A stretch of 64,000 bases of DNA, taken from positions 496,001-560,000 of the forward strand of contig NZ_FYEW01000001.1 in NCBI RefSeq assembly GCF_900187375.1, written 5' to 3'. The notes under the pieces are model-generated. The model did no database searches. It was not told the DNA's origin and worked only from the letters and a program-made list of their open reading frames with translations. This document shows, piece after piece, positions 28,727 through 38,445 of this stretch. This stretch comes from Hymenobacter gelipurpurascens (lineage in GTDB: Bacteria; Bacteroidota; Bacteroidia; Cytophagales; Hymenobacteraceae). The stretch's first letter is position 1, and the number at the start of each line of letters is the position of its first letter. The translations under genes were made by a program, and so were the position numbers.

Positions 28727-29299
28727 ATGGAACCCCAACCCCGAAGCATCTTCGAGCGGGAGCTGGCCGGCGAGGTCATTTCCCTCGACGATCCTGACTA
28801 CCCCCAGATTTACTCCGTCATCCGCAAGGCCATCCGCATTACCTCGGAGCTGAACGCCATGCGCATAGACGACAACGAGCAGGTGAACCGCGTGTTCAGC
28901 GAGCTGATTAATCAGCCCGTCGACGACACCTTTTTCCTGATTCCGCCCTTCTACACCGACTTCGGCCACAACATCCGGATTGGCCGGAACGTGTTTGTGA
29001 ACCACGCCTGCACCTTCATGGACCGGGGCGGTATCACGCTGGAAGACAACGTGCTGATAGGGCCCAAGGTGAACCTCATCACCTCCAACCACCCCACTGA
29101 GCCGGGGCAGCGCCGCAGCACCATCTCTAGGCCTATCGTGGTGAAACAGGGCGCTTGGCTGGGCGCCAACGTGACGGTGATGCCCGGTATCACCATCGGT
29201 GAAAACGCTATTGTGGGAGCCGGGGCCGTGGTGACTAAAGATGTGGCGGCCAACACCATTGTGGCGGGCGTGCCGGCGCGGGTGGTCAAGCACCTCTAG
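28727..29299 (+). CDS. Sugar O-acetyltransferase, left-handed beta-helix (maltose/galactoside acetyltransferase type)
   Basis: 190 residues. The N-terminal helical part is typical of the Maa/LacA group, then hexapeptide repeats forming a left-handed beta-helix (IGRNVFVNHACTFMDRGG, ITLEDNVLIGPKVNLITS, ITIGENAIVGAGAVVTKDV). The catalytic His is in TSNHPTEPGQRR. Expected to transfer acetyl from acetyl-CoA to a sugar or other hydroxyl acceptor as a trimer. It is preceded and followed by genes of the accessory cluster on the same strand. Confidence 0.92.
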   Translation: MEPQPRSIFERELAGEVISLDDPDYPQIYSVIRKAIRITSELNAMRIDDNEQVNRVFSELINQPVDDTFFLIPPFYTDFGHNIRIGRNVFVNHACTFMDRGGITLEDNVLIGPKVNLITSNHPTEPGQRRSTISRPIVVKQGAWLGANVTVMPGITIGENAIVGAGAVVTKDVAANTIVAGVPARVVKHL

Positions 29300-29347
29300 C
29301 CGCTGGCTGCCGCCAACAGCCATTCCTCATTCTTAAAGCACTCAGCT

Positions 29348-29833
29348 ATGAAACGTATTACCTTAACTGCTGCCCTGGCCCTTGGTATCGGCCTGACCAG
29401 CTTCGCCCAAACCACATCCATTACGCCCGCCGCCGGGCCGTTGAGCGGCCCTTTCCCGAAGGGAGAGCGGGGGCCGGCAGCTTGGTTTACTGGCGTGGTA
29501 TACGTGCACACGCTGGTGAAAAACGATGACACCTTTAACTGCGCGAGCAGCAACGTCACGTTTACGCCGGGCGCCCGCTCGCACTGGCATAAGCACGCCG
29601 CCGGTCAGATTCTGCTGGTGACAGATGGCTTGGGCTATTATCAGGAGAAGGGCCAACCCATCCGGCGGCTGCACAAGGGCGACGTGGTGCAGGCTCAGCC
29701 GGGCGTGGAGCACTGGCACGGGGCCTCGCCCAAACAGAGTATGACACATATCTCGCTCAACGTGAACACCGAGAAGGGCCTTGTGGACTGGGGCCGGGCC
29801 GTAACCGACCAGGAGTACAACAGCTTCAAGTAA
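29348..29833 (+). CDS. Cupin-domain protein, secreted
   Basis: 161 residues: signal peptide MKRITLTAALALGIGLTSFAQ, then a cupin closely related to the one at 26871. Shared segments are SHWHKHAAGQILLVTDGLGYYQEKG and PGVEHWHGASPKQSMTHISLN (compare NWHAHPAGQILVVTAGRGYYQEKD and PGVVHWHGATADSLFTHLAIN). The same HxH plus Gln/His metal set is kept. This copy is expected in the periplasm, its paralogue in the cytoplasm. Function unknown. Confidence 0.88.
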   Translation: MKRITLTAALALGIGLTSFAQTTSITPAAGPLSGPFPKGERGPAAWFTGVVYVHTLVKNDDTFNCASSNVTFTPGARSHWHKHAAGQILLVTDGLGYYQEKGQPIRRLHKGDVVQAQPGVEHWHGASPKQSMTHISLNVNTEKGLVDWGRAVTDQEYNSFK

Positions 29834-30008
29834 GAGCCTGCCACAAGTCCGAACGGCACAACCCACGTGTCTAACTTATAAAAAAACGGCGCGGGTCCGT
29901 GGGCGCCTCCAGGCCGATAGCTGCGCACTACATTATATCTTATCTATCACTCGACCAAGTGCATCCCGTTGGCTAATGCAAGGGCCTTGGTCTTTCACTG
30001 TGTTCCGT

Positions 30009-31641
30009 ATGAAAGTATTCTTTCTGCTCCTGATGGCCGGCGTGGGGGCTTGGTTGCCCGCCCGGGCTCAACAACCCAAACCCACCTCGGCCCCGCAGAT
30101 CACTACGGCGGCAGGCGTGCTCGAAGGCGTCACGGAAGCGAGTGGCATCCGCTCGTTTAAAGGCGTTCCCTTTGCCCAGCCCCCGGTCGGGACGTTGCGC
30201 TGGAAAGAGCCCCAACCGCTCCCCCGTTGGTCCGGTGTGCGCAAAGCCCAGAAGTTCGGCCCCAAGCCCATGCAACTGCCGGTCTTTGGCGACATGAACT
30301 CCCGCTCCCAGGGCATGAGCGAGGATTGCCTGTACCTGAACGTGTGGACGCCCGCCAAGTCGGCTAAAGAACAACTGCCGGTGCTCGTGTATTTCTACGG
30401 CGGGGCCTGGGTGGCCGGGGATGGCTCCGAACCCCGCTACGACGGCGAAAGCATGGCTCGCAAGGGCATCGTGAGCGTGACGGTAAATTACCGCCTGGGC
30501 GCCTTCGGCTTCCTGGCCCATCCGGCCCTCACCCAAGCGTCGGGGCATAACGCGTCGGGCAACTACGCCTTTCTGGACCAGACCGCGGCTTTGCGCTGGG
30601 TGCAGCAGCACATTGCAGCCTTTGGCGGCGACCCCCAAAAGGTGACCATAGCAGGCGAATCGGCGGGCTCGTGCTCGGTGAGTGCCCTCATGGCCTCGCC
30701 GCTTTCCCGGAACCTGTTTGCGCAGGCCATCGGCGAAAGCGGCTCGTTGATTGGCTTAGGTGACGCGCCCCCATCTCCCTGGCCGAAGCCGAACAGGACG
30801 GCCGCAAGTTTGCCGAAGCGCTGGGCGCCACTTCCCTGGCGGCTTTGCAGGCCCTGCCCGCCGAGCAGCTGCTCTAGTCGACGGCCAAACCCACCATCCG
30901 CTGGACCACCGTGGTTGACGGCTACTTTCTCCCTAAATCCCCCGAAGCTATTTTCACCGCCGGTGAGCAGGCGAAAGTTCCCCTGCTGGTGGGCTGGAAT
31001 TCGCAGGAAATGGGCTACCAGGCCCTGTTGGGTAACCAGAAGCCCACCGTGGCCGCCTATACTCAAGCGGTGCAAAAGCGGTACGGGGCCAGGGCCCCGG
31101 AGGTGCTCAAGCTGTACGCGGCCACCACCGACGAATCGGTCGAGCAGGTGGCCACCGACCTGGCTAGCGACGGGTTTCTGGGGTTCTGTACCTGAAAATG
31201 GGCCGACCTGCACCGCCAGACCGGGGGCGGCAAGCCCGTGTTCCGCTTCTTCTACAGCCGCCCCCGGCCCACCATGCGGCCGGAAGTAGGGGCGGCACGG
31301 CCGGGCTGGCTGGGGGCATCGTGAAGAACACCAACCCGGCGGCGCCCAAGGCCCCGCTCGCCCGCGGGGCGGTGCATTCGGCCGAGATTGAATATGCCCT
31401 GGGCAATCTGGTCACCAACAAGATTTTCGCCTTGACCCCCGACGATTACAAGGTGTCGGAAACGATGCAGGCCTACTTCGCTAATTTCGTCAAGACCGGT
31501 ACTCCCAACCCCCCCGGCCTGCCGAACTGGGCGCCCATCAACCGGGTTGTTCCCGCCCCGGTGATGCACCTGGATGTAAACACCCGGCTGGAACCGGAGC
31601 AGCACCGGGACCGGTACCTGCTGCTAGACCAAATCTTCTAG
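30009..31641 (+). pseudogene. Carboxylesterase type B pseudogene (multiple lesions)
   Basis: The translated fragments together cover a complete alpha/beta-hydrolase of about 540 residues: signal peptide (MKVFFLLLMAGVGAWLPARA), FKGVPFAQPPVGTLRWKEP, SEDCLYLNVWTP, and the nucleophile elbow TIAGESAGSCSV. Four lesions break the frame: a frameshift in a C5 run near 30768-30772 after SLIGLGDAP, a TAG at 30875-30877, a TGA at 31193-31195 (one base from TGG in the expected TWKWADLH), and a second frameshift between about 31260 and 31310. The tail (KNTNPAAPKAPLARGAVHSAEIEYALGNL, in part) is still readable. Several independent lesions make sequencing error an unlikely sole cause. Confidence 0.9.
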
Positions 31642-31771
31642 GCCAAATCGCCAACAAGCAACCGATTTGGCTACCTGAGGTAGCCAGGTATTATCCCGTG
31701 CCGAAGTTCAGAAATCGGGTTCCTGGGCAAGCAGCCCGCCGCCACCATTCTTAGTCCAACATCTTCACGCT

Positions 31772-32749
31772 ATGGCTGAAACAAACCCCCAACTTCCTGC
31801 GTCTTTTAAAGATACCCAGGAGCGCCGCCAGCTGGCCAAGGCGCTCAGCAATCCGATGACCGAAACGCGCCCCTTTACCGCGCCTTCCCTTTACCACATC
31901 GGCGAAGACGTGGAGGTGCTCACCATGCACGAGGCGCGGTGCGGGCTGGGCAACTTCAACCGCCGCGACATGTTCAAGGTGGTGCTGGTGCTGGAGGGAA
32001 CCAACGAGCTGCACTACGCCACCCGCAGCTTTGTCGTCAACGGACCGGCGCTGGTGTTCACCAACCGGCTGATTCCCTACGCGTGGGAAGTGCACGAGGG
32101 CTTTAATGAGCAGCAAGGATTCCTGAGCTGCTTCTCTGAGTCGTTTCTGCACTCGGCCATGCGCAGCGTGAGTTTGAAAGACACGGTGCTCTACAAAGTA
32201 GAGGGCAACCCCGTCTATTTCCTTAACGAAGAGCAGGCCCGCTACTTCACCGACGCGTTTACGCGGATGCGGCGCGACCTGGAGTCGGGGTACGCCCACA
32301 AGGACGATTTGCTGCGCAACCAGCTTTCCATCATTATTCACGAAGCGGCGCTGCTGGAACCGGCCACCCCCCAGCACGCGCCCGTCAACGCGGCCGAGCG
32401 CATCACCGCGCTATTTCTGAATTTGTTGGAGGTGCAGTTTCCCATCACGGCGCAACTGCGCGAGCCGGTACTGAAATCGGCCAGCGACTACGCCGAGCGC
32501 ATGGCCGTGCACGTCAACCACCTCAATGCCATGGTGAAGGAGGTCACGGGCAAGTCCACCACCACGCACATCAACGAGCGGCTGGTAATGGAAGCCAAGC
32601 TACTGCTCGCCCACACCGACTGGAGCGTGGGTGAAATTGCCTACAGCCTGGGCTTTGGCTACCCCACGTACTTCAACAACTTCTTCAAGAAGCACACCAG
32701 CACCACGCCGCTCACTTTCCGAAAGGCACATGTAGCTGCTACCGCTTAG
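31772..32749 (+). CDS. AraC-family transcriptional regulator
   Basis: 325 residues: an N-terminal cupin-like sensing region (about 40-150) and a C-terminal double helix-turn-helix (about 225-320) with AERMAVHVNHLNAMVKEVTG, then VGEIAYSLGFGYPTYFNNFFKKHT and the PLTFRK end. AraC regulators usually bind pairs of direct repeats. This is the only AraC regulator in the window and lies 1.3 kb upstream of the aldehyde oxidoreductase promoter, which carries such a repeat pair at 34065-34100, so it is the leading candidate for controlling that operon and the alcohol dehydrogenase. Effector unknown. Confidence 0.93.
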   Translation: MAETNPQLPASFKDTQERRQLAKALSNPMTETRPFTAPSLYHIGEDVEVLTMHEARCGLGNFNRRDMFKVVLVLEGTNELHYATRSFVVNGPALVFTNRLIPYAWEVHEGFNEQQGFLSCFSESFLHSAMRSVSLKDTVLYKVEGNPVYFLNEEQARYFTDAFTRMRRDLESGYAHKDDLLRNQLSIIIHEAALLEPATPQHAPVNAAERITALFLNLLEVQFPITAQLREPVLKSASDYAERMAVHVNHLNAMVKEVTGKSTTTHINERLVMEAKLLLAHTDWSVGEIAYSLGFGYPTYFNNFFKKHTSTTPLTFRKAHVAATA

Positions 32750-32843
32750 GACGACTAAGGGAGCCCAAAAGAGATGCAAGATGGCAGGGATACGTCTTGC
32801 CGGTGCAGGCGCCCTAGGCCTAGCGCAGCTATCTGGCAGGCTC

Positions 32844-33209
32844 CTAGGCCAGCGGCTGCCGCACGCCCACGCGGCCCAGATGAGTGTCATGAAAACCCGT
32901 ATTGAGCTTCAGGCCATAGCCGAGCAGCCGGTCGAAGGCGCTATGAAAAAGTAGCACCGTGCCCGCCAGCAGCAGCAGGGGCAGGCCTAGCCACCAACCC
33001 GCTAGGCCTACCGCTATAGCCACTCCCTTGTGGTGGGCAACATTGTACGCCGCCGCCCCCACGCGCGGGCCGGCCAGGTAGCCGAGCATGCTCAGGTCGG
33101 GCAGCAGAAAGGTAGCGGGCAGCACCCACCACGCATACGGCAGGGTAGCAAAGCAGGCCAAGGCTAAGAGGGCTTGAGCTAGTTCTTCAGTTTTCAGGAG
33201 ATTTTTCAT
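32844..33209 (-). CDS. DUF4260 membrane protein
   Basis: 121 residues with three to four hydrophobic helices (LAQALLALACFATLPYAWWVL, VAIAVGLAGWWLGLPLLLLAGTVLLF). The DUF4260 hallmarks are FLLPDLSMLGYLAGPRVGAAAYNVAHH and the C-terminal GFHDTHLG. An inner-membrane protein of unknown function. It follows the Crp/Fnr regulator on the same strand after 124 bases and may depend on it. Confidence 0.88.
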   Translation of the reverse strand: MKNLLKTEELAQALLALACFATLPYAWWVLPATFLLPDLSMLGYLAGPRVGAAAYNVAHHKGVAIAVGLAGWWLGLPLLLLAGTVLLFHSAFDRLLGYGLKLNTGFHDTHLGRVGVRQPLA

Positions 33210-33333
33210 GGCAGTAATGAGCGAAAGAATGGTACACTTGAATGGATCAAATTTCCGCTGCCGCCGCCGCCTCCAACGATAACAAAAGCTAAGAAATGAA
33301 TGGCTTTCGCTAGTTCTGGCTTCTGGATCTGGG

Positions 33334-33930
33334 TTACGCCTTCGCGTCTGGTTTTCGGGCTACCCGCGCCCGGATGCGGCTCAGCGAGACGGGCGTGACG
33401 CCTAAGTAATTGGCCACCAGATGCTGCGGGATGCATTCCAGAATCTTGGTTTTGCCGCTGCTCAGCAGAGCGCGGTAACGCTCTTCGGGTGAGAGCATCA
33501 ACTGCTCAACCAGTCGGGCATCGGTCCCGAGCAAGTGATACTCGGCCACCAGGCGCCCGAACCGCTCGTACACCGGCCGCTCCTCGTATAGCTGGCGCAG
33601 CACGGCATAGTCAAAGACAAGCAATTCAGCATCAGTGAGGGCCTGAATACTGAGCTGGCTGGGCTGGCCGGTCAGGCAGCCGGGGTAATCGCCGAGCAGG
33701 TGGTTTTCAAAGAAAAAGTAGGTGGTGCGCTCTTCGCCGTCGGGGCGGGGGTAGTAGAGGCGGCAGGAGCCCTGCAGCAGAATGGCCAACTCGTGCCGAC
33801 GCTCGCCGGCTTGCACGAAATGTTCCCCCCGAGCTAAGTGCAGCGGGCGCAGGGCCTGGGCCAGCGGTTGCCAGTCGGCATCCGTCAGGGAGGGAATAAA
33901 CCGGTGCAGGTAGGCGCGAAGCGGGTGCAT
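33334..33930 (-). CDS. Crp/Fnr-family transcriptional regulator
   Basis: 198 residues: cyclic-nucleotide-binding-like beta-roll (about 20-115; ARGEHFVQAGERRHELAILLQG) and a C-terminal winged helix whose recognition region is QHLVANYLGVTPVSLSRIRAR. It lacks the Cys cluster of Fnr. Typical of the many Bacteroidota single-domain Crp-like regulators lying next to small membrane-protein genes. Its start is 332 bases from the divergently transcribed paoA-like gene. Confidence 0.93.
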   Translation of the reverse strand: MHPLRAYLHRFIPSLTDADWQPLAQALRPLHLARGEHFVQAGERRHELAILLQGSCRLYYPRPDGEERTTYFFFENHLLGDYPGCLTGQPSQLSIQALTDAELLVFDYAVLRQLYEERPVYERFGRLVAEYHLLGTDARLVEQLMLSPEERYRALLSSGKTKILECIPQHLVANYLGVTPVSLSRIRARVARKPDAKA

Positions 33931-34064
33931 AGTGGCGAAGAATTAGAAGTAATCAACTGCTAAACTAGGCGGTCATCCGGCAGCAAGTAAAATCCTATTG
34001 CGGTAGCTAAACGCTAACGAAGCAAGGCAACCAGTCAAGCAGAACGGACGGGGGAGTAGGCACT

Positions 34065-34100
34065 CTTTGAAAAGTGTACTTATCCGTTTGAAAGCTATAC
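34065..34100 (+). promoter_or_regulatory. AraC-type direct-repeat operator upstream of the aldehyde oxidoreductase operon
   Basis: TTTGAAAAGTGTAC (34066-34079) and TTTGAAAGCTATAC (34087-34100) form a direct repeat with a 21-bp period, two helical turns, the spacing typical of AraC-family half-sites. The proximal half-site ends 22 bases before the -7 box at 34123 and so covers the expected -33 position. A 32-bp block (34065-34096) matches 38579-38610 upstream of the alcohol dehydrogenase at 27 positions. Confidence 0.7.
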
Positions 34101-34122
34101 AAAAGAGTGAACAAGGGCTTGG

Positions 34123-34130
34123 TATCTTTA
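34123..34130 (+). promoter_or_regulatory. -7 promoter box for the aldehyde oxidoreductase operon
   Basis: TATCTTTA, a near match to TAnnTTTG, 58 bases after the operator start. The ADH promoter has TAGCTTTG at exactly the same offset from its operator. No canonical -33 element is visible, consistent with activator dependence. Confidence 0.55.
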
Positions 34131-34262
34131 CTTACAATTCCTGTAAGTTCATTTGCCGCAGGAGCGACAGGTAGTAGGTGCCAGGACCGTAGCCTAACCA
34201 TTCGGGCAACTTCGCAGCTCCTCGCCTAAAGGCGTACTCTTTTGCCACTTAGTTATTTCCCT

Positions 34263-34892
34263 ATGCAGTCCGATCTATTTCCCGATGCTCAGCCCCCAAC
34301 ACCGGGGCCGGCCGACAGCTCCCGCCGCTCGTTCGTGAAGCAGGCCGGTGGCATTCTAGGCCTAGCCTTAGCTCCGCCGCTGGTAAGCCAGGCTGAGCGC
34401 CTGAAGGCCTTCTCCAAAGTGATTCAGGGGGCTACCGACGTGACGCTGCGCGTAAACGGGCAGGCCCGCAGCCTGCGCATCGAGCCGCGTACCACGTTAC
34501 TTGACGCCTTGCGCGAGTACCTGGATTTGACCGGGACCAAAAAGGGTTGCGACCATGGCCAGTGCGGCGCCTGCACCGTGCACGTAGATGGCAAGCGCAT
34601 CAACAGCTGTCTCACGCTGGCCGTGATGACGCAGGGTAAGGAAATCACCACCATTGAGGGCCTAGCCAAAGGGGAGGAACTGCACCCTATGCAGGCTGCT
34701 TTCATCAAGCACGATGGCTTCCAGTGCGGCTACTGCACGCCCGGCCAGATTATGAGCGGCGTGGCCTGCGTGCAGGAAGGCCACGCCACTTCTGACCCCC
34801 AGGCCCGCGAGTGGATGAGCGGCAACCTCTGCCGTTGCGGGGCCTATCCCAACATTCTGGCTGCCGTGCGCGAGGTAGCTGGCAAAGGCTAA
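34263..34892 (+). CDS. paoA: Aldehyde oxidoreductase, 2Fe-2S subunit (PaoA/YagT-like)
   Basis: 209 residues. The Tat-type signal SSRRSFVKQAGGILGLALA near residue 22 directs the folded complex to the periplasm. The plant-type 2Fe-2S motif KKGCDHGQCGACTVHVDG with a fourth Cys in RINSCL, and the second cluster motif FQCGYCTPGQ...GNLCRCGAYP, are complete. It passes electrons from the molybdenum subunit to the FAD subunit. ATG 34263 is preferred over an in-frame TTG at 34242. First gene of a three-gene operon; its promoter carries an AraC-like operator. Confidence 0.93.
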   Translation: MQSDLFPDAQPPTPGPADSSRRSFVKQAGGILGLALAPPLVSQAERLKAFSKVIQGATDVTLRVNGQARSLRIEPRTTLLDALREYLDLTGTKKGCDHGQCGACTVHVDGKRINSCLTLAVMTQGKEITTIEGLAKGEELHPMQAAFIKHDGFQCGYCTPGQIMSGVACVQEGHATSDPQAREWMSGNLCRCGAYPNILAAVREVAGKG

Positions 34893-35002
34893 GCAGGAAG
34901 TTGTGAACTGTGAAGTTGTGAATTCCTAAGGGGTTCCGGCGCACTAAAAGGCCACTTTACTTTCACAAACTCACCACTTCACTATTTCACTCTTAACTAA
35001 GG

Positions 35003-35989
35003 ATGAACAACTTTAGCTACACTCAGGCTGCCACGGCCAAGGAGGCCAGTCGCCTGCGCAAAGACGAGCCGACGGCCGCTTATATTGCCGGCGGCACCAC
35101 GCTGCTGGACTTGATGAAGGCCAATCTGGAAGAGCACGCGCAGCTCATCGACATCAACCCACTGCCCTTCAAGGGCATTGAGCAAACCTCGGATGGACTG
35201 CGTATTGGGGCCATGGAGGGCATGAATGATGTGGGTGAGCATGCCTTGGTCAAGGAGCTGTTTCCAGCGGTGTCGGAGTCGCTCTTGCTGGCAGCCTCGC
35301 CGCAACTGCGCAACATGGCCAGCATCGGCGGCAACCTCTTGCAGCGCACTCGCTGTGGTTACTTCCGCGACGCGGCGTTTCCGTGCAACAAGCGCGTACC
35401 CGGCTCGGGCTGCCCTGCCCTGGAAGGCGACAACCACAACCTCGCCATTCTGGGCGTGAGCAATAGCTGCATCGCCACCGCCTATCCGGGCGACTTATCA
35501 GTGGCGCTGGCTGCTTTTGATGCCGTGCTGACGCTGGAAAACCAGAAGGGCAAGCAACGCCAAGTGTCTATCACCGATTTCTATTTGTTGCCGGGCACTA
35601 CTCCACAGAAGGAAACTGTGCTGGAACCCGGTGAGCTGATTGTAGCCCTCACAATTCCAACTGCAACCCATGCCCGGCGCTCCACCTATTTGAAAGTGCG
35701 TGAGCGGAGCAGCTACGCCTACGCTCTGGCCTCGGCGGCTGTAGGCCTAGACGTGCAAGGCGGCACCATTCGGACGGCGCGTGTGGCGCTGGGCGGAGTG
35801 GGCGCGCAGCCCTGGCGCAGCCGCGAAGCGGAAAAAGCGCTGGTAGGCCAGTCGGCCACGGAGGCTACGTTTCGGGCGGCCGCGGCGGCCGCGTTGCAGG
35901 GTGCTCAGCCGCGGGAGCACAGCCGTTATAAAGTAGAGCTAGCTCAGAATACGCTGGTGCGTGCCCTGCAGCAGGTAGCGGGCATGTAG
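35003..35989 (+). CDS. paoB: Aldehyde oxidoreductase, FAD-binding subunit (PaoB/YagS-like)
   Basis: 328 residues. The CO-dehydrogenase-flavoprotein fold binds FAD through AAYIAGGTTLLDLM and MASIGGNLLQRTRC. Like E. coli PaoB it carries an inserted Cys-rich loop (RCGYFRDAAFPCNKRVPGSGC) that in that enzyme binds an additional 4Fe-4S cluster. No signal peptide: it should be co-exported with the Tat-bearing subunit. It lies 110 bases after the 2Fe-2S subunit gene and 80 before the molybdenum subunit gene. Confidence 0.93.
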   Translation: MNNFSYTQAATAKEASRLRKDEPTAAYIAGGTTLLDLMKANLEEHAQLIDINPLPFKGIEQTSDGLRIGAMEGMNDVGEHALVKELFPAVSESLLLAASPQLRNMASIGGNLLQRTRCGYFRDAAFPCNKRVPGSGCPALEGDNHNLAILGVSNSCIATAYPGDLSVALAAFDAVLTLENQKGKQRQVSITDFYLLPGTTPQKETVLEPGELIVALTIPTATHARRSTYLKVRERSSYAYALASAAVGLDVQGGTIRTARVALGGVGAQPWRSREAEKALVGQSATEATFRAAAAAALQGAQPREHSRYKVELAQNTLVRALQQVAGM

Positions 35990-36069
35990 CGGTCGGCTAT
36001 TGCCCTTGGTCGGATAAAGAATACTATACCCACGCTAGCAGCTAGCTGCTGGTAGCCAACAGCTTATCA

Positions 36070-38421
36070 ATGAACAGCGAACCAGCTTTCTTCGAAACTA
36101 ATCCTCAGGCGGCTACCGTTGGTCAGCCGCTGAGCCGCGTGGATGGCCGGGCCAAAGTGACCGGTCAGGCCAAATACTCAGCCGAGTACAACCACTTGGC
36201 CGGTATGGTGCACGCCGTACTCAAAACTAGTGACGTAGCGAAAGGGCGCATCACAAGCATAGACACTAGTGCGGCCCAGCGCGAGCCAGGGGTGCTGGCC
36301 ATTCTTACCCACCAAAACCTGCCCAAGCCGGCTGTAACGGCCGACACCAAGGAAGGTAAAGAGGCCATTGGACCTTCGGTGCAGATGACATTTCTGCCCC
36401 TCACCACCGACCAAGTTTACTATGCGGCGCAGCCCGTGGCAATTGTGGTGGCCGACACGCTTGAACATGCTCAGCACGCCGCCGCTAAGCTGCGGGTAAC
36501 CATAGTCCCGGAAACCCCCATTGCCTCCTACCAAGACCCGCAAGCGAAGAAATTTAACCCCTCCAAGGATCCCAACGGTGCGGCTGAGGGTACCACCCGG
36601 CGCGGCAATGCTCTAGAGGCCTTTCGTAAGGCTCCGGTGCAGCTAACGGGCACTTATACCCACGCCACCAACCACCACAATCCCATGGAGCCCGGCGCGA
36701 CCATCGCCCACTGGGAAGCCGCCGACCGCATAACCGTCTACGATACGGCACAAGGGGTAGCGTGGCAACAACGGGCTCTGAGTGCCTTCCTCGGTTTGCC
36801 GCAGGACCAGGTACGGGTTATAAACAAGTATCTGGGTGGCGGTTTCGGTGGTAAGGGACCAATCTGGCCTCACACGGTACTCGCGGCCCTGACTGCCAAG
36901 GCTGTAGGCCGGCCCGTGAAGCTAGTGCTCACCCGCCCGCAGATGTTTACCGGCATGGGCCACCGCGAAGACCAGGAACAGACGCTTCGCCTGGGGGCTA
37001 CCAAAGAAGGCAAGCTGCTGGCTCTTCTGCACGAGAAAACCTCTACTACCTCGCCCTGGGATGAGTACGCCGAAACCAACGCCAAAATAGTGGGCATGCT
37101 CTACCAGTGTCCTGCTTTCGAGGCCACCACCCAGCTGGCGCGGGCCAACGTCATGACCTCAAGCTGGATGCGTGCGCCCGGTGAAGCGCCGGGTTCCTTT
37201 GCTATCGAGTGCGCCATGGATGACTTAGCTGCCCAACTCGGCTTGGACCCCATCGACGTTCGGCTGCGCAACTACGCCGAGAAGGACCCCAGTACCGGCA
37301 AGCCCTGGAGCAGCAAGAGCTTAAAACAATGCTACGCCCGTGGTGCCGAGCTATTTGGCTGGAGCAAGCGTAATCCTAAAAACGGCCTGACTCGCAACGG
37401 GAAATACTTGGTGGGCTGGGGCATGGCCACCGCCTCTTACCCGGTGCACAGCGCCCAAGGCAATGCCCGGGTGCGTCTCTACGCCGATGGCCACGCCGTG
37501 GTGCAGGTGGGCGCTACCGACCTGGGTACGGGTACCTACACGATCATCACCCAAGTGGCCGCCGACGCCCTGGGTCTTGCGCCAGAGAAGGTGCGCTTCG
37601 AGCTTGGCGATACAGTACTGCCGACCACCATCATTTCCGGGGGGTCGATGGCCGCGGGTACCGTGTCGTCGTCGGTATATGTGGCGGCGCAAGACGTGTG
37701 GCAGAAGCTCACTAAGCTGGCCTTGATGGACGCTAAGTCGCCGCTGTACCGGGCCAAGCCTGCCGACGTGGAAGTGGTGAAAGGCCGTCTTCAACTGAAA
37801 TCAAATGCGCAGAAAGGCGAAAGCTTTGCCGACTTGATGAAGCGCGCCGGTATAGCCGACGTAGAGGGCAGTGGGCAGGGCCGCTACGGCGCGGGCTATG
37901 AGTCGGCGCAGGCCGCTCTCAACGCTAAGTCCGACGATGCCGGCAAGGATGACGCGGGGCAGCATTCCATGCACTCGTTCGGGGCACACTTCTGCGAGGT
38001 CCAAGTTGACCCCGAGCTAGGTACCGTGCACGTGACCAAGTGGGTAAGCGTAGTGGCGGGCGGCCGTATTCTGAACCCAAAAACGGCTCGCTCCCAAATC
38101 ATCGGCGGGAGCATCATGGGCATTGGGGCGGCGCTAATGGAGGGAACGGTGCGGGATGAAAAGCTCGCCCGCTACACCAACGCCAACTTGGCCGACTACC
38201 ACATTCTCGTCAACGCCGATATCCCGGAAATGACGGTGGAATTCATCGACGAGCACGACCCCTACATCAACGCCATGGGCGTGAAAGGCATCGGTGAAAT
38301 TTCCATAGTGGGTACGACCGCCGCAGTCGGCAACGCTATTTTCCACGCTACCGGTCGGCGCCTGCGCAGCCTACCCATTACCCCGGATAAGATACTGGAA
38401 GCCATGCGGCAGCCGGTCTAA
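36070..38421 (+). CDS. paoC: Aldehyde oxidoreductase, molybdenum-cofactor subunit (PaoC/YagR-like)
   Basis: 783 residues of the xanthine-oxidase family. The N-terminal hammerhead domain (GQPLSRVDGRAKVTGQAKYS) precedes cofactor-binding loops such as NKYLGGGFGGKG, WMRAPGEAPGSFAIE, GATDLGTGTYTII and SGGSMAAGTVSSS. The catalytic Glu is in GVKGIGEISIVG (Glu743). It oxidises aldehydes to acids using molybdopterin cytosine dinucleotide. No maturation factor (PaoD-like) or cofactor-synthesis gene is in the window. The nearby alcohol dehydrogenase with a matching operator suggests a shared alcohol-to-aldehyde-to-acid function. Confidence 0.94.
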   Translation: MNSEPAFFETNPQAATVGQPLSRVDGRAKVTGQAKYSAEYNHLAGMVHAVLKTSDVAKGRITSIDTSAAQREPGVLAILTHQNLPKPAVTADTKEGKEAIGPSVQMTFLPLTTDQVYYAAQPVAIVVADTLEHAQHAAAKLRVTIVPETPIASYQDPQAKKFNPSKDPNGAAEGTTRRGNALEAFRKAPVQLTGTYTHATNHHNPMEPGATIAHWEAADRITVYDTAQGVAWQQRALSAFLGLPQDQVRVINKYLGGGFGGKGPIWPHTVLAALTAKAVGRPVKLVLTRPQMFTGMGHREDQEQTLRLGATKEGKLLALLHEKTSTTSPWDEYAETNAKIVGMLYQCPAFEATTQLARANVMTSSWMRAPGEAPGSFAIECAMDDLAAQLGLDPIDVRLRNYAEKDPSTGKPWSSKSLKQCYARGAELFGWSKRNPKNGLTRNGKYLVGWGMATASYPVHSAQGNARVRLYADGHAVVQVGATDLGTGTYTIITQVAADALGLAPEKVRFELGDTVLPTTIISGGSMAAGTVSSSVYVAAQDVWQKLTKLALMDAKSPLYRAKPADVEVVKGRLQLKSNAQKGESFADLMKRAGIADVEGSGQGRYGAGYESAQAALNAKSDDAGKDDAGQHSMHSFGAHFCEVQVDPELGTVHVTKWVSVVAGGRILNPKTARSQIIGGSIMGIGAALMEGTVRDEKLARYTNANLADYHILVNADIPEMTVEFIDEHDPYINAMGVKGIGEISIVGTTAAVGNAIFHATGRRLRSLPITPDKILEAMRQPV

Positions 38422-38445
38422 CAGCACGGTTTCTCCGGCTAAAAA

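Noticed and set aside
30009..31641. Reading the esterase locus as two or three separate genes
   Set aside because: The fragments align end to end with one carboxylesterase architecture; each piece alone lacks a start, the catalytic elbow or the C-terminus.
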